From positions 153,392 to 217,391 of the forward strand of contig JAAEAF010014397.1 in assembly GCA_011037195.1 (NCBI GenBank): a stretch of DNA of 64,000 nucleotides, read 5' to 3'. The first letter of the stretch is position 1; each line of letters opens with the position of its first letter. This stretch comes from Triatoma infestans. Lineage: Eukaryota; Arthropoda; Insecta; Hemiptera; Reduviidae. Shown piece by piece: positions 33,524-44,324 of this stretch. The translations under genes and the position numbers were made by a program. The notes beneath the pieces were generated by a model that was not told the DNA's origin, did not search any database, and was given only the letters and a program-made list of their open reading frames with translations.

Positions 33524-33745
33524 TAGGGAAGGGAATAGCTAAGTGGTTAGCGCATTGGACTCGCACCCGGTGGACCCGGGTTTGAGCCCAGCTAAGTTAC
33601 CTTTAGATTCTATCTTCCTAGCTAGCACCCTCTACAGCTCACTGACCAGTGATGGACAGTGTTGTCTGTAATGAGAGAACACTATCCGGGGCCGGCAGTG
33701 CATTGAGAAGTCTCCGAGCGCTAATGACCATAGATGTTGACGCGC
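33524..33745 (+). repeat. tRNA-derived SINE (family S), second of pair, split by an LTR
   Basis: GGGAAGGGAATAGCTAAGTG, GGACCCGGGTTTGAGCCCAG, GTGATGGACAGTGTTGTCTG and CATAGATGTTGACGCGC. It is interrupted at 33745 by the solo LTR and its tail (CGCGCCACAAATTAAGAAC) continues at 34379. Confidence 0.85.
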
Positions 33746-34378
33746 TGTAATGACAAGGCAAGGTCAGAGCAATGTCAAGCCTTCACAACACATACAAAGA
33801 AAGAATAATTTATAATTAGTGGCCTAGCCGGCTGCTGCCTTCAAGACAAGGCCGTGGCCAAACAAACAAAACCAAGGGTCAATACTTTACATCAAAGCAA
33901 GCATCGATAAGCTGGCCTCTGAACTAAATCGCTGGTCACCAAACTAACCAAGGTGGCACAAGGTCGCACACTAGGACAGATGTCTTGGTGTGAGTGTTGC
34001 TAACACTAATATATAAACTTCGCCCCATTGGAAGAGGGAATGATTATACTTCAGTATGTCTTCAAGATCATTATACGAGCAGCAGTTCCGCGTCCCTATA
34101 CAGTTTTTATTTTATACTTATTTTCTTAGTTGTGCATCTTAGTTCATTTATTTTAATCATTCAAAATTATTAGTTATGTGTCTCCTATTTATTTCTAAGT
34201 ATTTCTTGTTAATAGTTACCATTACTCATGTTTAAATTATTGCACAAATACAGTCTATTTTTATAAATTCCGTGTTAATAATTCGAGCACTAACTTCCAA
34301 AAATCTCTAAACTAACTTCCGCCCTCTTCAAGACATCTACTACATTCCATAGGAATCACAATAAACGATTCCACTACA
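33746..34378 (+). mobile_element. Solo LTR of an LTR retrotransposon, 633 bp
   Basis: Begins TGTAATGA and ends CCACTACA, a near-perfect short terminal inverted repeat of TG...CA type. Flanked by direct repeats CGCGC (33741-33745 and 34379-34383), the target-site duplication inside the SINE. Internal promoter: ATATAAA at 34011-34017. A polyadenylation signal AATAAA lies at 34360-34365. There is no internal coding region on either side, so this is a recombined solo LTR. A 5-bp duplication fits Gypsy- or Copia-type elements; the group cannot be told from the LTR. A related LTR is at 38686-39441. Confidence 0.88.
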
Positions 34379-34410
34379 CGCGCCACAAATTAAGAACAAA
34401 AAAATAATAT
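34379..34410 (+). repeat. Tail of the split SINE
   Basis: CGCGCCACAAATTAAGAAC then poly-A corresponds to the SINE 3' end CGCGCCTTAAATTAAA. Confidence 0.75.
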
Positions 34411-34562
34411 TGCGCTTATATTTCTTATGAAAATGGCTGAACAGAATTCAAAATTATTTTCATACACACAATTTAACTTGAAGTATTCCAGCGAAATTCC
34501 AACAAATGACTCGTACAATTGAAATAAATGTTTAATATTTGTTTTGCTTTCTATGACTTATA

Positions 34563-35545
34563 TGTAAGAGGATGTATTGCGATCGGTCTAAAATACACGT
34601 TTTGAAGTCCCCTGAGTCCGACAAAGTGTTTTTGTGGAAAGGGTCTATATATATATGTGTATGTGTGTATGTGTGTGAAAACAATATCTCAAAAATGAAA
34701 AGTTGCAGGAAGTTCAAACTGTTATTCCATTTAGGTACTACCACCGTATCAGACACGAAGATTTCGGGCAAAATGCATCAACCGGAACCACTTCACTGAA
34801 TGTTTTTTTTTTCAGTTTTTTGTAATTTTGTCGAATACAACTCCAATGATTTTCTCGATACTTCGTATATTAAGTACACATACAAAGAACTACAACTTTT
34901 ATTTGTAACATTTCCCCCCAGTAAAATTCATTTAAGGGCACTGCTGGGGGGAGGGTTGGGGTTAGGTTTTCATCTTAACTGCTATTTCAACTTATTAGAC
35001 AATTCTGTCAAATCTAAATAATATTAATTAAAATTAAATATGTTGTTGAAATTCCGAGTTTGAAGATAATCGGATGACCGGAAGTGGGTTTTTAACTGGA
35101 AAGTAGGTTTTAGTTTTCTGCTATTTCTATAAAAAGGCTCCAACGATTTTTTTTTTTCAAACTTTCAACATTAACTACACATATGAAAAGCTAAAACTTT
35201 TATTCGCAACATTTCTCCTGGAAAATTCATTTAAGGGGACTTTAGGAGAAGGGGTGAGGAGATTATGTTTTCCTATCATGTGCTATTTCAGTTCAACAGT
35301 GTGCTATACAATTCTGTCAACTAAGTGATATTAATTAGAATTATATAAGTAGCCAGGATGCCCAGTTTGGGAAAAATTATTGACCGAAACTGCGACATTA
35401 CTGAGTAGTTTTTTCAGTTTTTTGTGATTTTCTCCATAAAAATACCGACGTTTTTTAAACCCTGAATAAGAATTGTGAATTTGAAGAAAATTTTCCTTTT
35501 GTAGTAAGAGAAAATCGTGTGAGTTTTTCACACAAGTTTTTTTTT
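34563..35545 (+). repeat. Family C repeat with a third, diverged internal unit
   Basis: TGTATTGCGATCGG, TTTTGAAGTCCCCTGAGTCC, a GT-rich tract, then internal units at about 34830, 35120 and (partial) 35410. The end is GTAAGAGAAAATCGTGTGAG then TTTTTCACACAAG. More diverged than the copies at 41-43 kb. Confidence 0.8.
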
Positions 35546-36099
35546 TTATGTGTTGCGAGAAACTAGATTTTGATTGAATTAGATCATGCGTAGATTTCAA
35601 TCTTTATTGAAATCTCTTTGAATATTTTGTGGACTGCACCATATACATAAAATTAATATAAATGTAGTTCCACGTCTATGAAAAGTTTTATAACTAAATA
35701 CTATGAATTCTTTGGAGAAATTTTTTTTGTTTTTAACAACAATTTTATTTTGTTAAACCGTTATAAAAAGGGCCGAACTTCCTTTTCTGCCTAATTTTCT
35801 TTTACTTTCTTTTTCAAAAATGGAACGAAAAGTCTTGAGTTTTTTCTTTATAGCCCACATTAATTAAGAATAAATATTATGTGTGAAATAACTTGATTTT
35901 TAGCATTTATTTTATAAAAAAAATTTTATTTCACAATTTGATAATTTATAAAATACCTATGGAGGGAAAAATTCTAAACTAGATTTTTCCTAGGAAATAA
36001 TTAATTGTAAATAATTAACCAATCACAGTGTAGAAGTGACGGTGTCAAATGTGGGCGCGGTCAACATGATAATTCTAAATTTCTCATTTAGAGTTTTTT
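35546..36099. other. AT-rich spacer
   Basis: Nothing recognised. Confidence 0.4.
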
Positions 36100-36230
36100 A
36101 ATTTAAGCCGTATAACATCCATTGGCTCTCGGAGACATCTCAGTCGTTATAGAGAACACTATTCATCACCGGATAGTGAGCTATAGAGGCTCCTAGAAAG
36201 AGAAAATCTAAGGACAGCACTGGTGGGTTA
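36100..36230 (-). repeat. tRNA-derived SINE (family S), 3' fragment
   Basis: ATCCATTGGCTCTCGGAGAC, GTTATAGAGAACACTATTCA, AGGCTCCTAGAAAGAGAAAA and ATCTAAGGACAGCACTGGTG match the minus strand of the body. The tRNA-like head is missing. Confidence 0.7.
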
Positions 36231-37791
36231 AAAAATTATTTGTTTAATCATACATAAATGAAAGAGATAAATTTATTCAAAACTAAATTTTAAACGATAT
36301 TTACTTCAACTTTTTGCTAATTGTTTTTCATTTGAATCAATGTTGAATGTAAAGATATTCAGTAGTTTTTATGTGGACATTTAACCAGTTAATTTACTCT
36401 GACAAGCTCAAAGATTTTAGACACTACAAAATAATCAATCCTGAAAACATTGTCAAATTTATAAGATAAAATCCACCCCTGTAGATTAATAAATTTCTTA
36501 ACGAATTTGAAAACGAACTCCGGCAGATCACTCTATTTTTCATTAAATAAAATCAAGTTTCAGAAAACTGACATGGAGTTCTGTTTATAAAATGAAGTAT
36601 TTCTTTTATAAAAGAATCATTTTGTTTTTATTCTTAAAATAAAACATTTTTAAACGGTTATTTACTTTCATAAAGTATTTGATCAAATGTAACTAAGTAA
36701 GATTGATCCGCTAATCTGGCCATGTAACTACAACATGTTCCCTGTTTCAATACCGTCTTCTTTCTTCCAACATCAATAGGCAACATCCTTTATACAAGAC
36801 CTGAAATCGATACTAGGTTTTTTTTTGTCATGTATGTACTTCAGTTTTCTGTCATGTTGCAATGTAAAATTCTTTCAAGAGGAAAAGCCCTTTTCTTCCA
36901 TTTCATGTGTATCTTTTATTTTTAATGGCAAAACCAGTTTTTAATTTCCTGTTGCATTCTGCAGGAACGTTAAACCCTCTTTTATTATCTCAACTAGATA
37001 TTATCATTTTTTGTTGTTAGTACTTCTTGGTTGCTTTAACAAAAGAGTCTTGGACGTTTTGCTTATCTTTTTCCTTTTTTTTGTCGTTAAAAATGTAAAG
37101 AAATATCTCATAATAAATGAAGTTTTATTCACCTTTCATGGTTCATTCAATATTGTTCTCTGGATAAGTAATAGAATACCTTTTTTTAACGTTTTATTGT
37201 TTTCGCGTCTCAGAAAGCTACATTTCATAATTATGGCATAAGAATATCTTAAGAGGTTCCCACAAATACCAGCAGCAACCTAATAAGTGGTGAGATAAAA
37301 GTTGTAGCTAACATATTGATAATGAAACCACTAATACGAACTCTATAACCAAATCTAACGGAGAAAGTTGAGGGTTTAAACTCCTCTTCACATTCAAATC
37401 ACGGCCTTATATATATATATATATGAAGTGGAAGAAGCAAATGGGAAAAATTTAAATAATTTTGGAAATATATTTTATATTTGAAGAAAATTATTATTTG
37501 AAAGAAAAATGTAAGTTGGCTGGCAAAAGGATACTATCCAGGTAATGGACACCGTTACAAAAGAGGTCTGAGAACACTTAGTTAGCTTTGCCTCTTACCT
37601 CTTCAAAAGTGCAGGATTTGAACTACCAAGAGAGAGCATTCTTTCACCAGTCTTCTTATAGAACAGGCTAAATTTGACATTCAAGCAGCAATCATGGAAA
37701 CAGAACATCAGTGACAATCATAAGTCTTAACATTTGAGTTTAATCAATCAGGCTAGAAAATTGATTTTGTAATAATTATAAGTTATCAGAG
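36231..37791. other. AT-rich stretch without recognised genes
   Basis: A 76-codon frame at 37011-37241 is hydrophobic and T-rich, with no support. (TA)n at 37409-37424. Confidence 0.4.
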
Positions 37792-37870
37792 ATATTTTCC
37801 GTGATAGCCTGCTTCTTTTTGTGGTCAGAATGTTTTTGTCAAACAGTGTAATAATATAGACTTGCACAGA
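37792..37870 (-). repeat. Hammerhead-family-1 arm with the core deleted
   Basis: Inverted copy of the flanks (GATAGCCTGCTTCTTTTTGT, then TTTTTGTCAAACAGTGTAAT, ATAGACTTGCACAGAGCAAA) in which the CTGATGA to CCGGTC core is missing between GTGGTCA and GAATGTTTTTG. It forms an inverted repeat with 37890-38010 around a short loop. Confidence 0.75.
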
Positions 37871-37889
37871 GCAAATATAGTTGATACAC

Positions 37890-38045
37890 TGGATTTGCTC
37901 TGTGCAAGTCTATGTTATTACATTGTTTGACAAAAACATCCTGATGATGAGCGAACGCCGAAACCGGTCAATGACCACAAAAAGAAGCAGGCTATCACTG
38001 AAAATATCTCTGATGCTTTCCAGCTCTGCGGAACCAACCACAACA
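37890..38045 (+). ncRNA. Hammerhead-ribozyme-like motif, family 1
   Basis: CTGATGA at 37941-37947, hairpin GAGCGAACGCC (one base short of GGGCGAACGCCC), GAAA 37960-37963, CCGGTC 37964-37969. Outer stem TTTG...CAAA is present. The inner stem CATC faces AATG (one pair lost). Then GATGCTTTCCAGCTCTGCGG, repeated at 38253. Confidence 0.6.
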
Positions 38046-38144
38046 TTTATTATTAAGTTAATTCAAATTCATAAATAACTATTTGTAAAGTTATTAAAAT
38101 CATTTAAAGTTAATATATTTATTTTAATCTAGTGGTAAAAGATA

Positions 38145-38286
38145 TTTTCCGTGATAGCCTGCTTCTTTTTGTGGTCATCGACCGGTTTCGGACGTCGCCT
38201 ATCATCATCAGGATGCTTTTTGTCAAAGAGTGTGATAACATAGATTTGATCTGATGCTTTCCAGCTCTGCGGAACCAACCACAACA
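38145..38286 (-). ncRNA. Hammerhead-ribozyme-like motif, family 1, minus
   Basis: On the minus strand: CATC, CTGATGA (38211-38205), a loop ending GGCGACGTCC, GAAA (38189-38186), CCGGTC (38185-38180), GATG. Stem I inner CATC/GATG and outer TTTG/CAAA are both intact, and ACCGGT is self-complementary. The stem II loop carries a small insertion. On the plus strand the arm ends with the same GATGCTTTCCAGCTCTGCGG sequence seen at 38015. Confidence 0.62.
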
Positions 38287-38309
38287 ATTAATCTAGTGAT
38301 TTCTACTTA

Positions 38310-38410
38310 TTTCTAATACTTTCTCTCCTTAATACATACATACACACAAGCCCTTTAGAAAACCGCTCGTACTACAATACTACAAACACACATACAACCA
38401 ACATTTCATA
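38310..38410 (-). repeat. Repeat family D, copy 3 (minus)
   Basis: ACACAAGCCCTTTAGAAAAC then CGCTCGTACTACAATACTAC is the inverse of the GCACGAGCGG...GGCTTGTAA block at 10.3 and 11.2 kb. Confidence 0.5.
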
Positions 38411-38509
38411 TGTATAACAAAGAATTCAGGGTGCCTCACTGGAGCGAGCTTAAACAAAATAAATTGGCAACTCTGCTAATAATGGAATTTTACATTATTT
38501 TTTGTTTTG

Positions 38510-38675
38510 AAAAAAGCCTGTGGGCAGTATTCTTTCATTACAGGCAGCATTGCCCATCATCGATAGTGAGCGGTAGAGGCTCTTAGGAAGAGAAAAATCC
38601 AAGGGTAACAATGGAGTCAAATCCGGGAACTATCTGTGGGAGTCCACTACTGAGTTAATCCCTTTCCTAAATATG
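38510..38675 (-). repeat. tRNA-derived SINE (family S), minus
   Basis: GGGCAGTATTCTTTCATTAC, GAGGCTCTTAGGAAGAGAAA, AATCCGGGAACTATCTGTGG and CCACTACTGAGTTAATCCCT (diverged boxes B and A). It ends about 10 bp before the second LTR. Confidence 0.68.
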
Positions 38676-38685
38676 AAATAACCTG

Positions 38686-39441
38686 TGTAATGTGATAACA
38701 AGAAGGAGTGATAACAAGAAGGAAAAGATATAATTTTTCAATTATAAAAATTATAACTAGAGGTGCCAGCCAGTCGCTATTATTCTGGTCAAGAGCCGCG
38801 GTCAGTGCACGGTCAAAGGGAACGCCAAAGACACACCGCTAAAACCCTTTCAACAAAAACCCTTTCAAAAGTGTCATTATACGGTCAGTGTACAGAAGCC
38901 ACATGGCCGATATACATGGGTCAACAAACACTCAAAAGACCACCTGGCTACAGTCCTTTGATAACCGCCATCATCTGTTGCCACACTGGTCACCGACCTA
39001 TTCAAGACCTAGGGTCAACACACGGCAAGAGATGTTTTAGTGTGACCCGTAATTACACACTTGTCAATGTGTGAGTGATGCCAATATAAACGTCTCTCCA
39101 CAGGAGGAGGGGATGAGTATTCTTCAGTATTTTATCAGCGTTTCATCAGGATTCTACCAGTCATATACGACATCAGTTCATACATAGCGAGCGCGTCCCT
39201 ATCTAAGGTTTTAAACATATATTTATTCATCATCATTATAGTTGTGCATTCTAGTTACCATTTAATCATTTTAAATTAATTGTAGTTATATCTTTTCAAA
39301 CGTTTAAATTATTGTTAAAATATAGTCTATTTTCGTTAATTAGTAGTTCATATTTCGAGTAACAACTCTCTAAAAATCTCTAACTAACTCCCAACCATTC
39401 ATCGCATCATAACACTCTTCAAGACATCTGATTCCACTACA
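38686..39441 (+). mobile_element. Second solo LTR, same family as 33746-34378
   Basis: Begins TGTAATGTGATAACAAG and ends GATTCCACTACA. Shares with the first LTR the TGTGAGTG...CCAATATAAACG promoter region (TATA-like at about 39083), CGCGTCCCTAT, AGTTGTGCAT, TAGTCTATTTT and CTTCAAGACATCTG. CCTG flanks both ends (38682-38685, 39442-39445), a probable short target duplication. About 120 bp longer than the first, mainly near the 5' end. No internal coding region, so solo. Confidence 0.78.
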
Positions 39442-40575
39442 CCTGCATTTGTTTTTGTGTCTGTATGTATGGTTAGCATAATTCAAAACAAGAGATAATC
39501 GCGGGAAATTAAAGCATGATATTTCATTTATCCCTGACCACTCGACAACTGATTCATATTCTACCAGAAATATAAGTTTATAAGAATTATGATTTGATAG
39601 GAATATAATGTATAATAAATTTATAAAAATATTTATGTTAATTTAAATCAAAATTTTATTATCCTTAATAAATAGGAAAATAGCTTTGTCAACAGTATTA
39701 TGTAGAATATATACACACAATTGAAAATATAACTTAACTTTGCCGTCTTTGTGTCTTGTTTATCGTTATTGGTGTTGCGGCTAGACTTACACATTTAATA
39801 CGGTCGAATGATGGAACCAACGGACCGTACTGCATGTATATACCAGCAGCTTCCATGAGCTTCTTACCGCCTCAATGCACTGTACAATATAATACGCCTA
39901 GCAGCCTCCTACACTATTACCTACCTATTTATTCATAAACTGTTACCTCTATGGCAAGATTTTTTTTATTATTATTATTTTTTTATTTTATTTGAAAGAA
40001 CATTATTTAATATATTTATTTTTATTATTACAATTTTATTATAAAAATCCATAAAGCATTTTTAAGAGGAAAGTATTCCACAAACTTAATTTATTATTTA
40101 CTAAATAAAATTTTGCTTGACTTTTAAATCTTCTAAACTTTGACGAAGATCACTAACCTGCTACAATGAAATTATAGTACAGCCAACGTGACAATAACTT
40201 CATAAACGTATGGAATTCATTTCCTACTAATTATACTTTCTGTGACTGCTGTTTTCTTCAAACAGCTTGTTGTAAAGCTGTTGTAATCATCACATTTCAA
40301 TTGATAAGTGAGTGGTTTTAAGTAAATATGACACTATTAGATTATGAAGTATGATAGACACTATGTCTGAACGTTTTGGTGAGGGGTGGTGTAAGGTAGC
40401 TGTATGATTTCTGCTATAGTATTCTCATATTTGGATAGCCATGCGTTTTACGTCCAGAAAGTAGCATGTATTAGAATAGTTCATGATCTACATTTTTGTG
40501 TGTTAAGTCTCTACCAATTTTTAAATAAATTCGAAAAAAATGGTCAAATATGTGGATGTGGTCAAATATGTAATG
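39442..40575. other. AT-rich spacer
   Basis: No gene recognised. A GC-richer frame of 60 codons at 39756-39938 has no recognisable domain. Confidence 0.4.
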
Positions 40576-40579
40576 CCGG

Positions 40580-40990
40580 AAAACAACAGGTATTTTATCC
40601 ATCGTAGCATGCATAGTTATTTTGTACCTGACTGGTTTCGGATTTTCATCCATCGTCAGATAAAATCTATCCATTTCATGCAGAGTTTTCCTTCAAACGT
40701 AATGTTTTCGTTTTACTTGACACTTTTGGTTTGTATGTGCGGGAGGTTTATAAGGTTATGTAAACATAAAAATAACTCATATAAATTATAAACATAACTT
40801 TATAATTTCACATACAAACTACAAGTATCGAGTGAAACGAACAGGTGAACGTTTGAAGTGAACTCTCTGTACGAAATGGATAGATTTTTCTGTGACGATG
40901 GATGAAAACCCGAAACCGGTCAGCAGAAAGAAAATAAATATGCTAGCTACGGCAGATAAAATACCAAAATTTGTCAACTAAGATTTTAAT
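40580..40990. repeat. Inverted repeat with a hammerhead-like motif in each arm (family 2)
   Basis: Left arm about 40580-40757, right arm about 40800-40985. Mirror blocks: AAAATCTATCCATTTC with GAAATGGATAGATTTT, and TTTGGTTTGTATGTG with CACATACAAACTAC. The left arm (minus strand) carries CTGACGA (40659-40653), stem II GGATGAAAATCC, GAAA, CCAGTC. The right arm (plus) carries TGACGA (40893-40898), GGATGAAAACCC, GAAA, CCGGTC, with stem I TTTCTG/CAGAAA. The right core has lost its first C, so it should be inactive. Loop about 45 bp. Confidence 0.65.
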
Positions 40991-41049
40991 AAATACAGTA
41001 TAGAACAAGTCTTGTTAAGTGTTTCACACCATTTTAAGTGGAAAAAAGT

Positions 41050-42075
41050 AAACATCTGGTGTGAAACACTCACACAATTTTCTCTTACTCCAGTTTTCAA
41101 AATTGTAATTGACAAATTTTATAGTTTGTGTACCAAATTTGCTGAAATTCGTTGGAGTCCGTCGAAAACTGAAAAAAAAAAAATCAGTAAAAACGCACTT
41201 CCTGTTTACTAATTTTCTTGAAACTCGGAATTTTGACCATTTATTTATTTCTAATTAATTTTGTTTGATGATAGAATTGTATAATCAACTATGATAACAC
41301 TTAAGAGGAAAACCCAACCCCACCCCTTCCCCAAAAGTGCCCTTAAATGAATTTTCCCAGAGAAATGTTTTTAATAAAAGTTGTAGATCTTTGTGTGTGT
41401 AGTTGATGTAAAAAGTTTGAAGAAAGCCGTCGGAGGCATTCTTGAGAAAATCGCATGAAAGTAAACACATACCAAAGGACCGAAAAAATACATTTCAGTA
41501 AAAATGCACTTCCGGTCATCCGATTTTTTCAAATTCAGAATTTCAACAACACATTTAATTCTAATTAAGATTGTTAAGATGATAAAATTGTATAGTAAAC
41601 TGAAATAGCACTTTAGAGGACAATCCACCACCTTCTCCCCTAAAAGTGCCCTTAAATGCATTTTCCCGTTAAAATGTTTCAAATAAAAATTGTAGATCTT
41701 TGTATGTGTAGTTGATAAATCAAGTTTAAAGAAAATCGTTGGAGCAATTTTGGAAAAAATTGCAAAAAAGTGAGAAAACCATTTTGTAAAGTGGTTCTTC
41801 TGGTTGAGGAATTTTGACCGCTGACCTCACTGTCAGATCCCATGGTGATACCTAAACGGAATATCAAATTTGAACTTTCTACGATTTTTCGTTTTTAAGC
41901 TATCCTGTTCATATACATACATACACACACACGCACACAAACACACACACACACACAGACCATTTGCTAAAAACCACTTTTTTGGACTCCGGGGGACCTC
42001 AAAACGGATATTTCAGGTGAAAACTCGATATCAAAAATTTGGCACGATTACAATACTTCCTCTTACTACATAATA
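41050..42075 (-). repeat. Family C repeat, full length
   Basis: Left end TCTGGTGTGAAACACTCACA then ATTTTCTCTTACTCCAG. Two internal units about 310 bp apart, AC-rich tract 41921-41958, right end ATTACAATACTTCCTCTTAC. Its outer end faces the outer end of the next C copy (42555), about 480 bp away. Confidence 0.87.
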
Positions 42076-42554
42076 TATAGCAATTTAAAATAGAAAATCG
42101 AAGGAGTTAACAACGTTTTGGCATCTGCAGGTATCAGACATAAAAATCCTAGTCAATAACGATCAACATTAATAATTTTCTGTTGGCGATTTTTTTCGAA
42201 AACTTCCAACGTTTTGACAATATTCTTCAAAACTGTGTTTTACAAATATCGACCCATTATGGAACAGTTTGTGACTCTTTCTTTAAAGTATCAAACCAAT
42301 ATTTATATTGCTATATACTAAATACTTATAATAAGTTTAATGAACTCTAATATGCATTTTATTAAGGATCTTAAAAGTCTATCCACTTTTATCAGTAATT
42401 TTTTTTTTTTAATTTTTTTTATTGCCTTCTGTAAGTAGGTTCTTTTATTTATATTAGTCAACATTCAGTAAAAATTCTATGTCTGTAGAAAACAGTTCAA
42501 TTATGAATGTCAGAATTGTATGTAAGAATGAGTCGTGGTTTCACACAACCACCC

Positions 42555-43590
42555 TAATTTTTTTTACTTTCTCTTGCTCCTAGTAAGAAGAAGTATTGTA
42601 ATCGTGTCAAATTTTCGATATCCAGTTTTCACTGCAAATATCCGTTTTGAGGTCCCCTGAGTCCAAAAAAGTGGTTTTTAGCAAATGTGTGTGTGTGTGT
42701 GTGTGGTGTGTGTTGTATGTATGTATGTATTTATGTATATGAACAGCATAGCTCAAAAACAAAAAAAAAACGATGAAAGTTGAAACTTGATATTCCGTTT
42801 AGGCATCCCTATGGGATCTGACACTATGTTATCTGTCAAAATTCCTCAACCGGAAGTACCACTTTACTAGTTGTTTTTTTTTAATTATTTGCGATTTTCA
42901 CAGAATTGGCTCCGACAATTTCTTTAAACTTGCAATATCAACTACACATACAAAGTGCTACAATCTTTCATTTGAAACATTCCTCTGGGAAAATTCATTT
43001 AGGGGCACTTTTGGAGGAGAGGTGGGGTTAGGTTTTCATCTAAAGTGCTATTTCAGTTTATTAGACAATTCTGTCATCCAAATAATGTTAATTACAATTA
43101 AATATGTTGTTGAAATTCGAGTTAGAAAAAATTGAATGACCGAAAGTGCGTTTACTTTACCACTTTACTTAATGGTTTTTTACACTTATTCGCAATTTTC
43201 TCAAAAATGACTCCCACGATTTTCTTCAAACTTGGTATATTAACTGCACATTTACAGAGCGACAACTTTTATTTAAAACATTTCTCTGGGAAAATTTATT
43301 TAAGGGCACTTTTAGGGGAGGGTTGGTGTATATTTTCTCTAAAGTCCTATCATAGTTGATTATACAAATTCTATCATCCAAACAAAATTAATTAGAAATA
43401 AATAGATGGCCAAAATTCCGAGTTTCAAGAAAATTAGTAAACAGGAAGTACGCTTTTACTGAACGGTTTTTTTCAGTTTTCGACGAATTTCATTAAATTT
43501 AGTCTACAAACTATAAAATTTGTCCATTATAATTTTGAGAACTGGAGTAAGAGAAAGTTGTGTGAGTGTTTCACACCAGATTTTTTTTGG
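42555..43590 (+). repeat. Family C repeat, full length (reference copy)
   Basis: Left terminus ACTTTCTCTTGCTCC, right terminus GGAGTAAGAGAAAGTTG: a terminal inverted repeat of about 15 bp. A hairpin-forming GTGTGAGTGTTTCACAC extension follows. Inside: GTTTTCACTGCAAATATCCG, GAGGTCCCCTGAGTCC, (GT)n, two ~300-bp units at about 42893 and 43195. No coding capacity. Confidence 0.9.
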
Positions 43591-44324
43591 TCTACTGCTA
43601 TAAGTGGGGGTCTGGAGATTTGAAAATAATGTTTTTGAGAATGGCCTGTATGTTTGTGTGTCTGAGTTTGACCTCTCCCACGTCTTTTATGAAAATTTGT
43701 ATTTCACTAAGGAGGTCTGTGAGTGTTTTTTTTTTTACATCACATTTCTTAAAATTAAAATGAACACCATTATTGGAATAAATATTATCAATGTTATTAT
43801 TATTCAATTTTCCTTTCATAACACGTAAAAGTTCTGAGCCATTCAAGCGAGATCTGCTTTTAAATTCCAAGAGTGTACCTTAAGTTTGCCTATCTTTTAT
43901 ATTCAATAGTTTTCTCATTTCCTTTCATTAATACCTCGCTTCAAACTTCACTATTGGTCTTTTGTGGTTTTATAATTTATAACGGCCTTGTGTTCTTCCT
44001 CTAGTGAAACTTACACATATTTCTCGATTTTCCTTTTTTTTCCGGTGACAATCCTTCTTCATTAGGATTAAGAACTCAAACAATATGTTTGATTAGCATT
44101 ATATTTTGTCTTTCTTCCAGCTGAAATATTTAACAATTTATTGCATCTAAATTTGAAATGTCATGTTTCAGACCAAACATAAAGCGAAGTGGTCACTTTT
44201 GATGTTGCATGAAACGTTTTTAGATTAACTTTACCAAATTGAAGTGGGTAAAATGTTATTTATTACAATGGTAAGGATGGGTGAGCTAAATTTTTGTGCT
44301 TTGTTTATTTAGATTTGAATAACT
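43591..44324. other. Spacer, nothing recognised
   Basis: Short opposing frames at 43566-43870 overlap each other and look random. Confidence 0.4.

Noticed and set aside
42660..42730. GT-rich tract as an isolated microsatellite locus
   Set aside because: It is a constant part of family C, not an independent feature.
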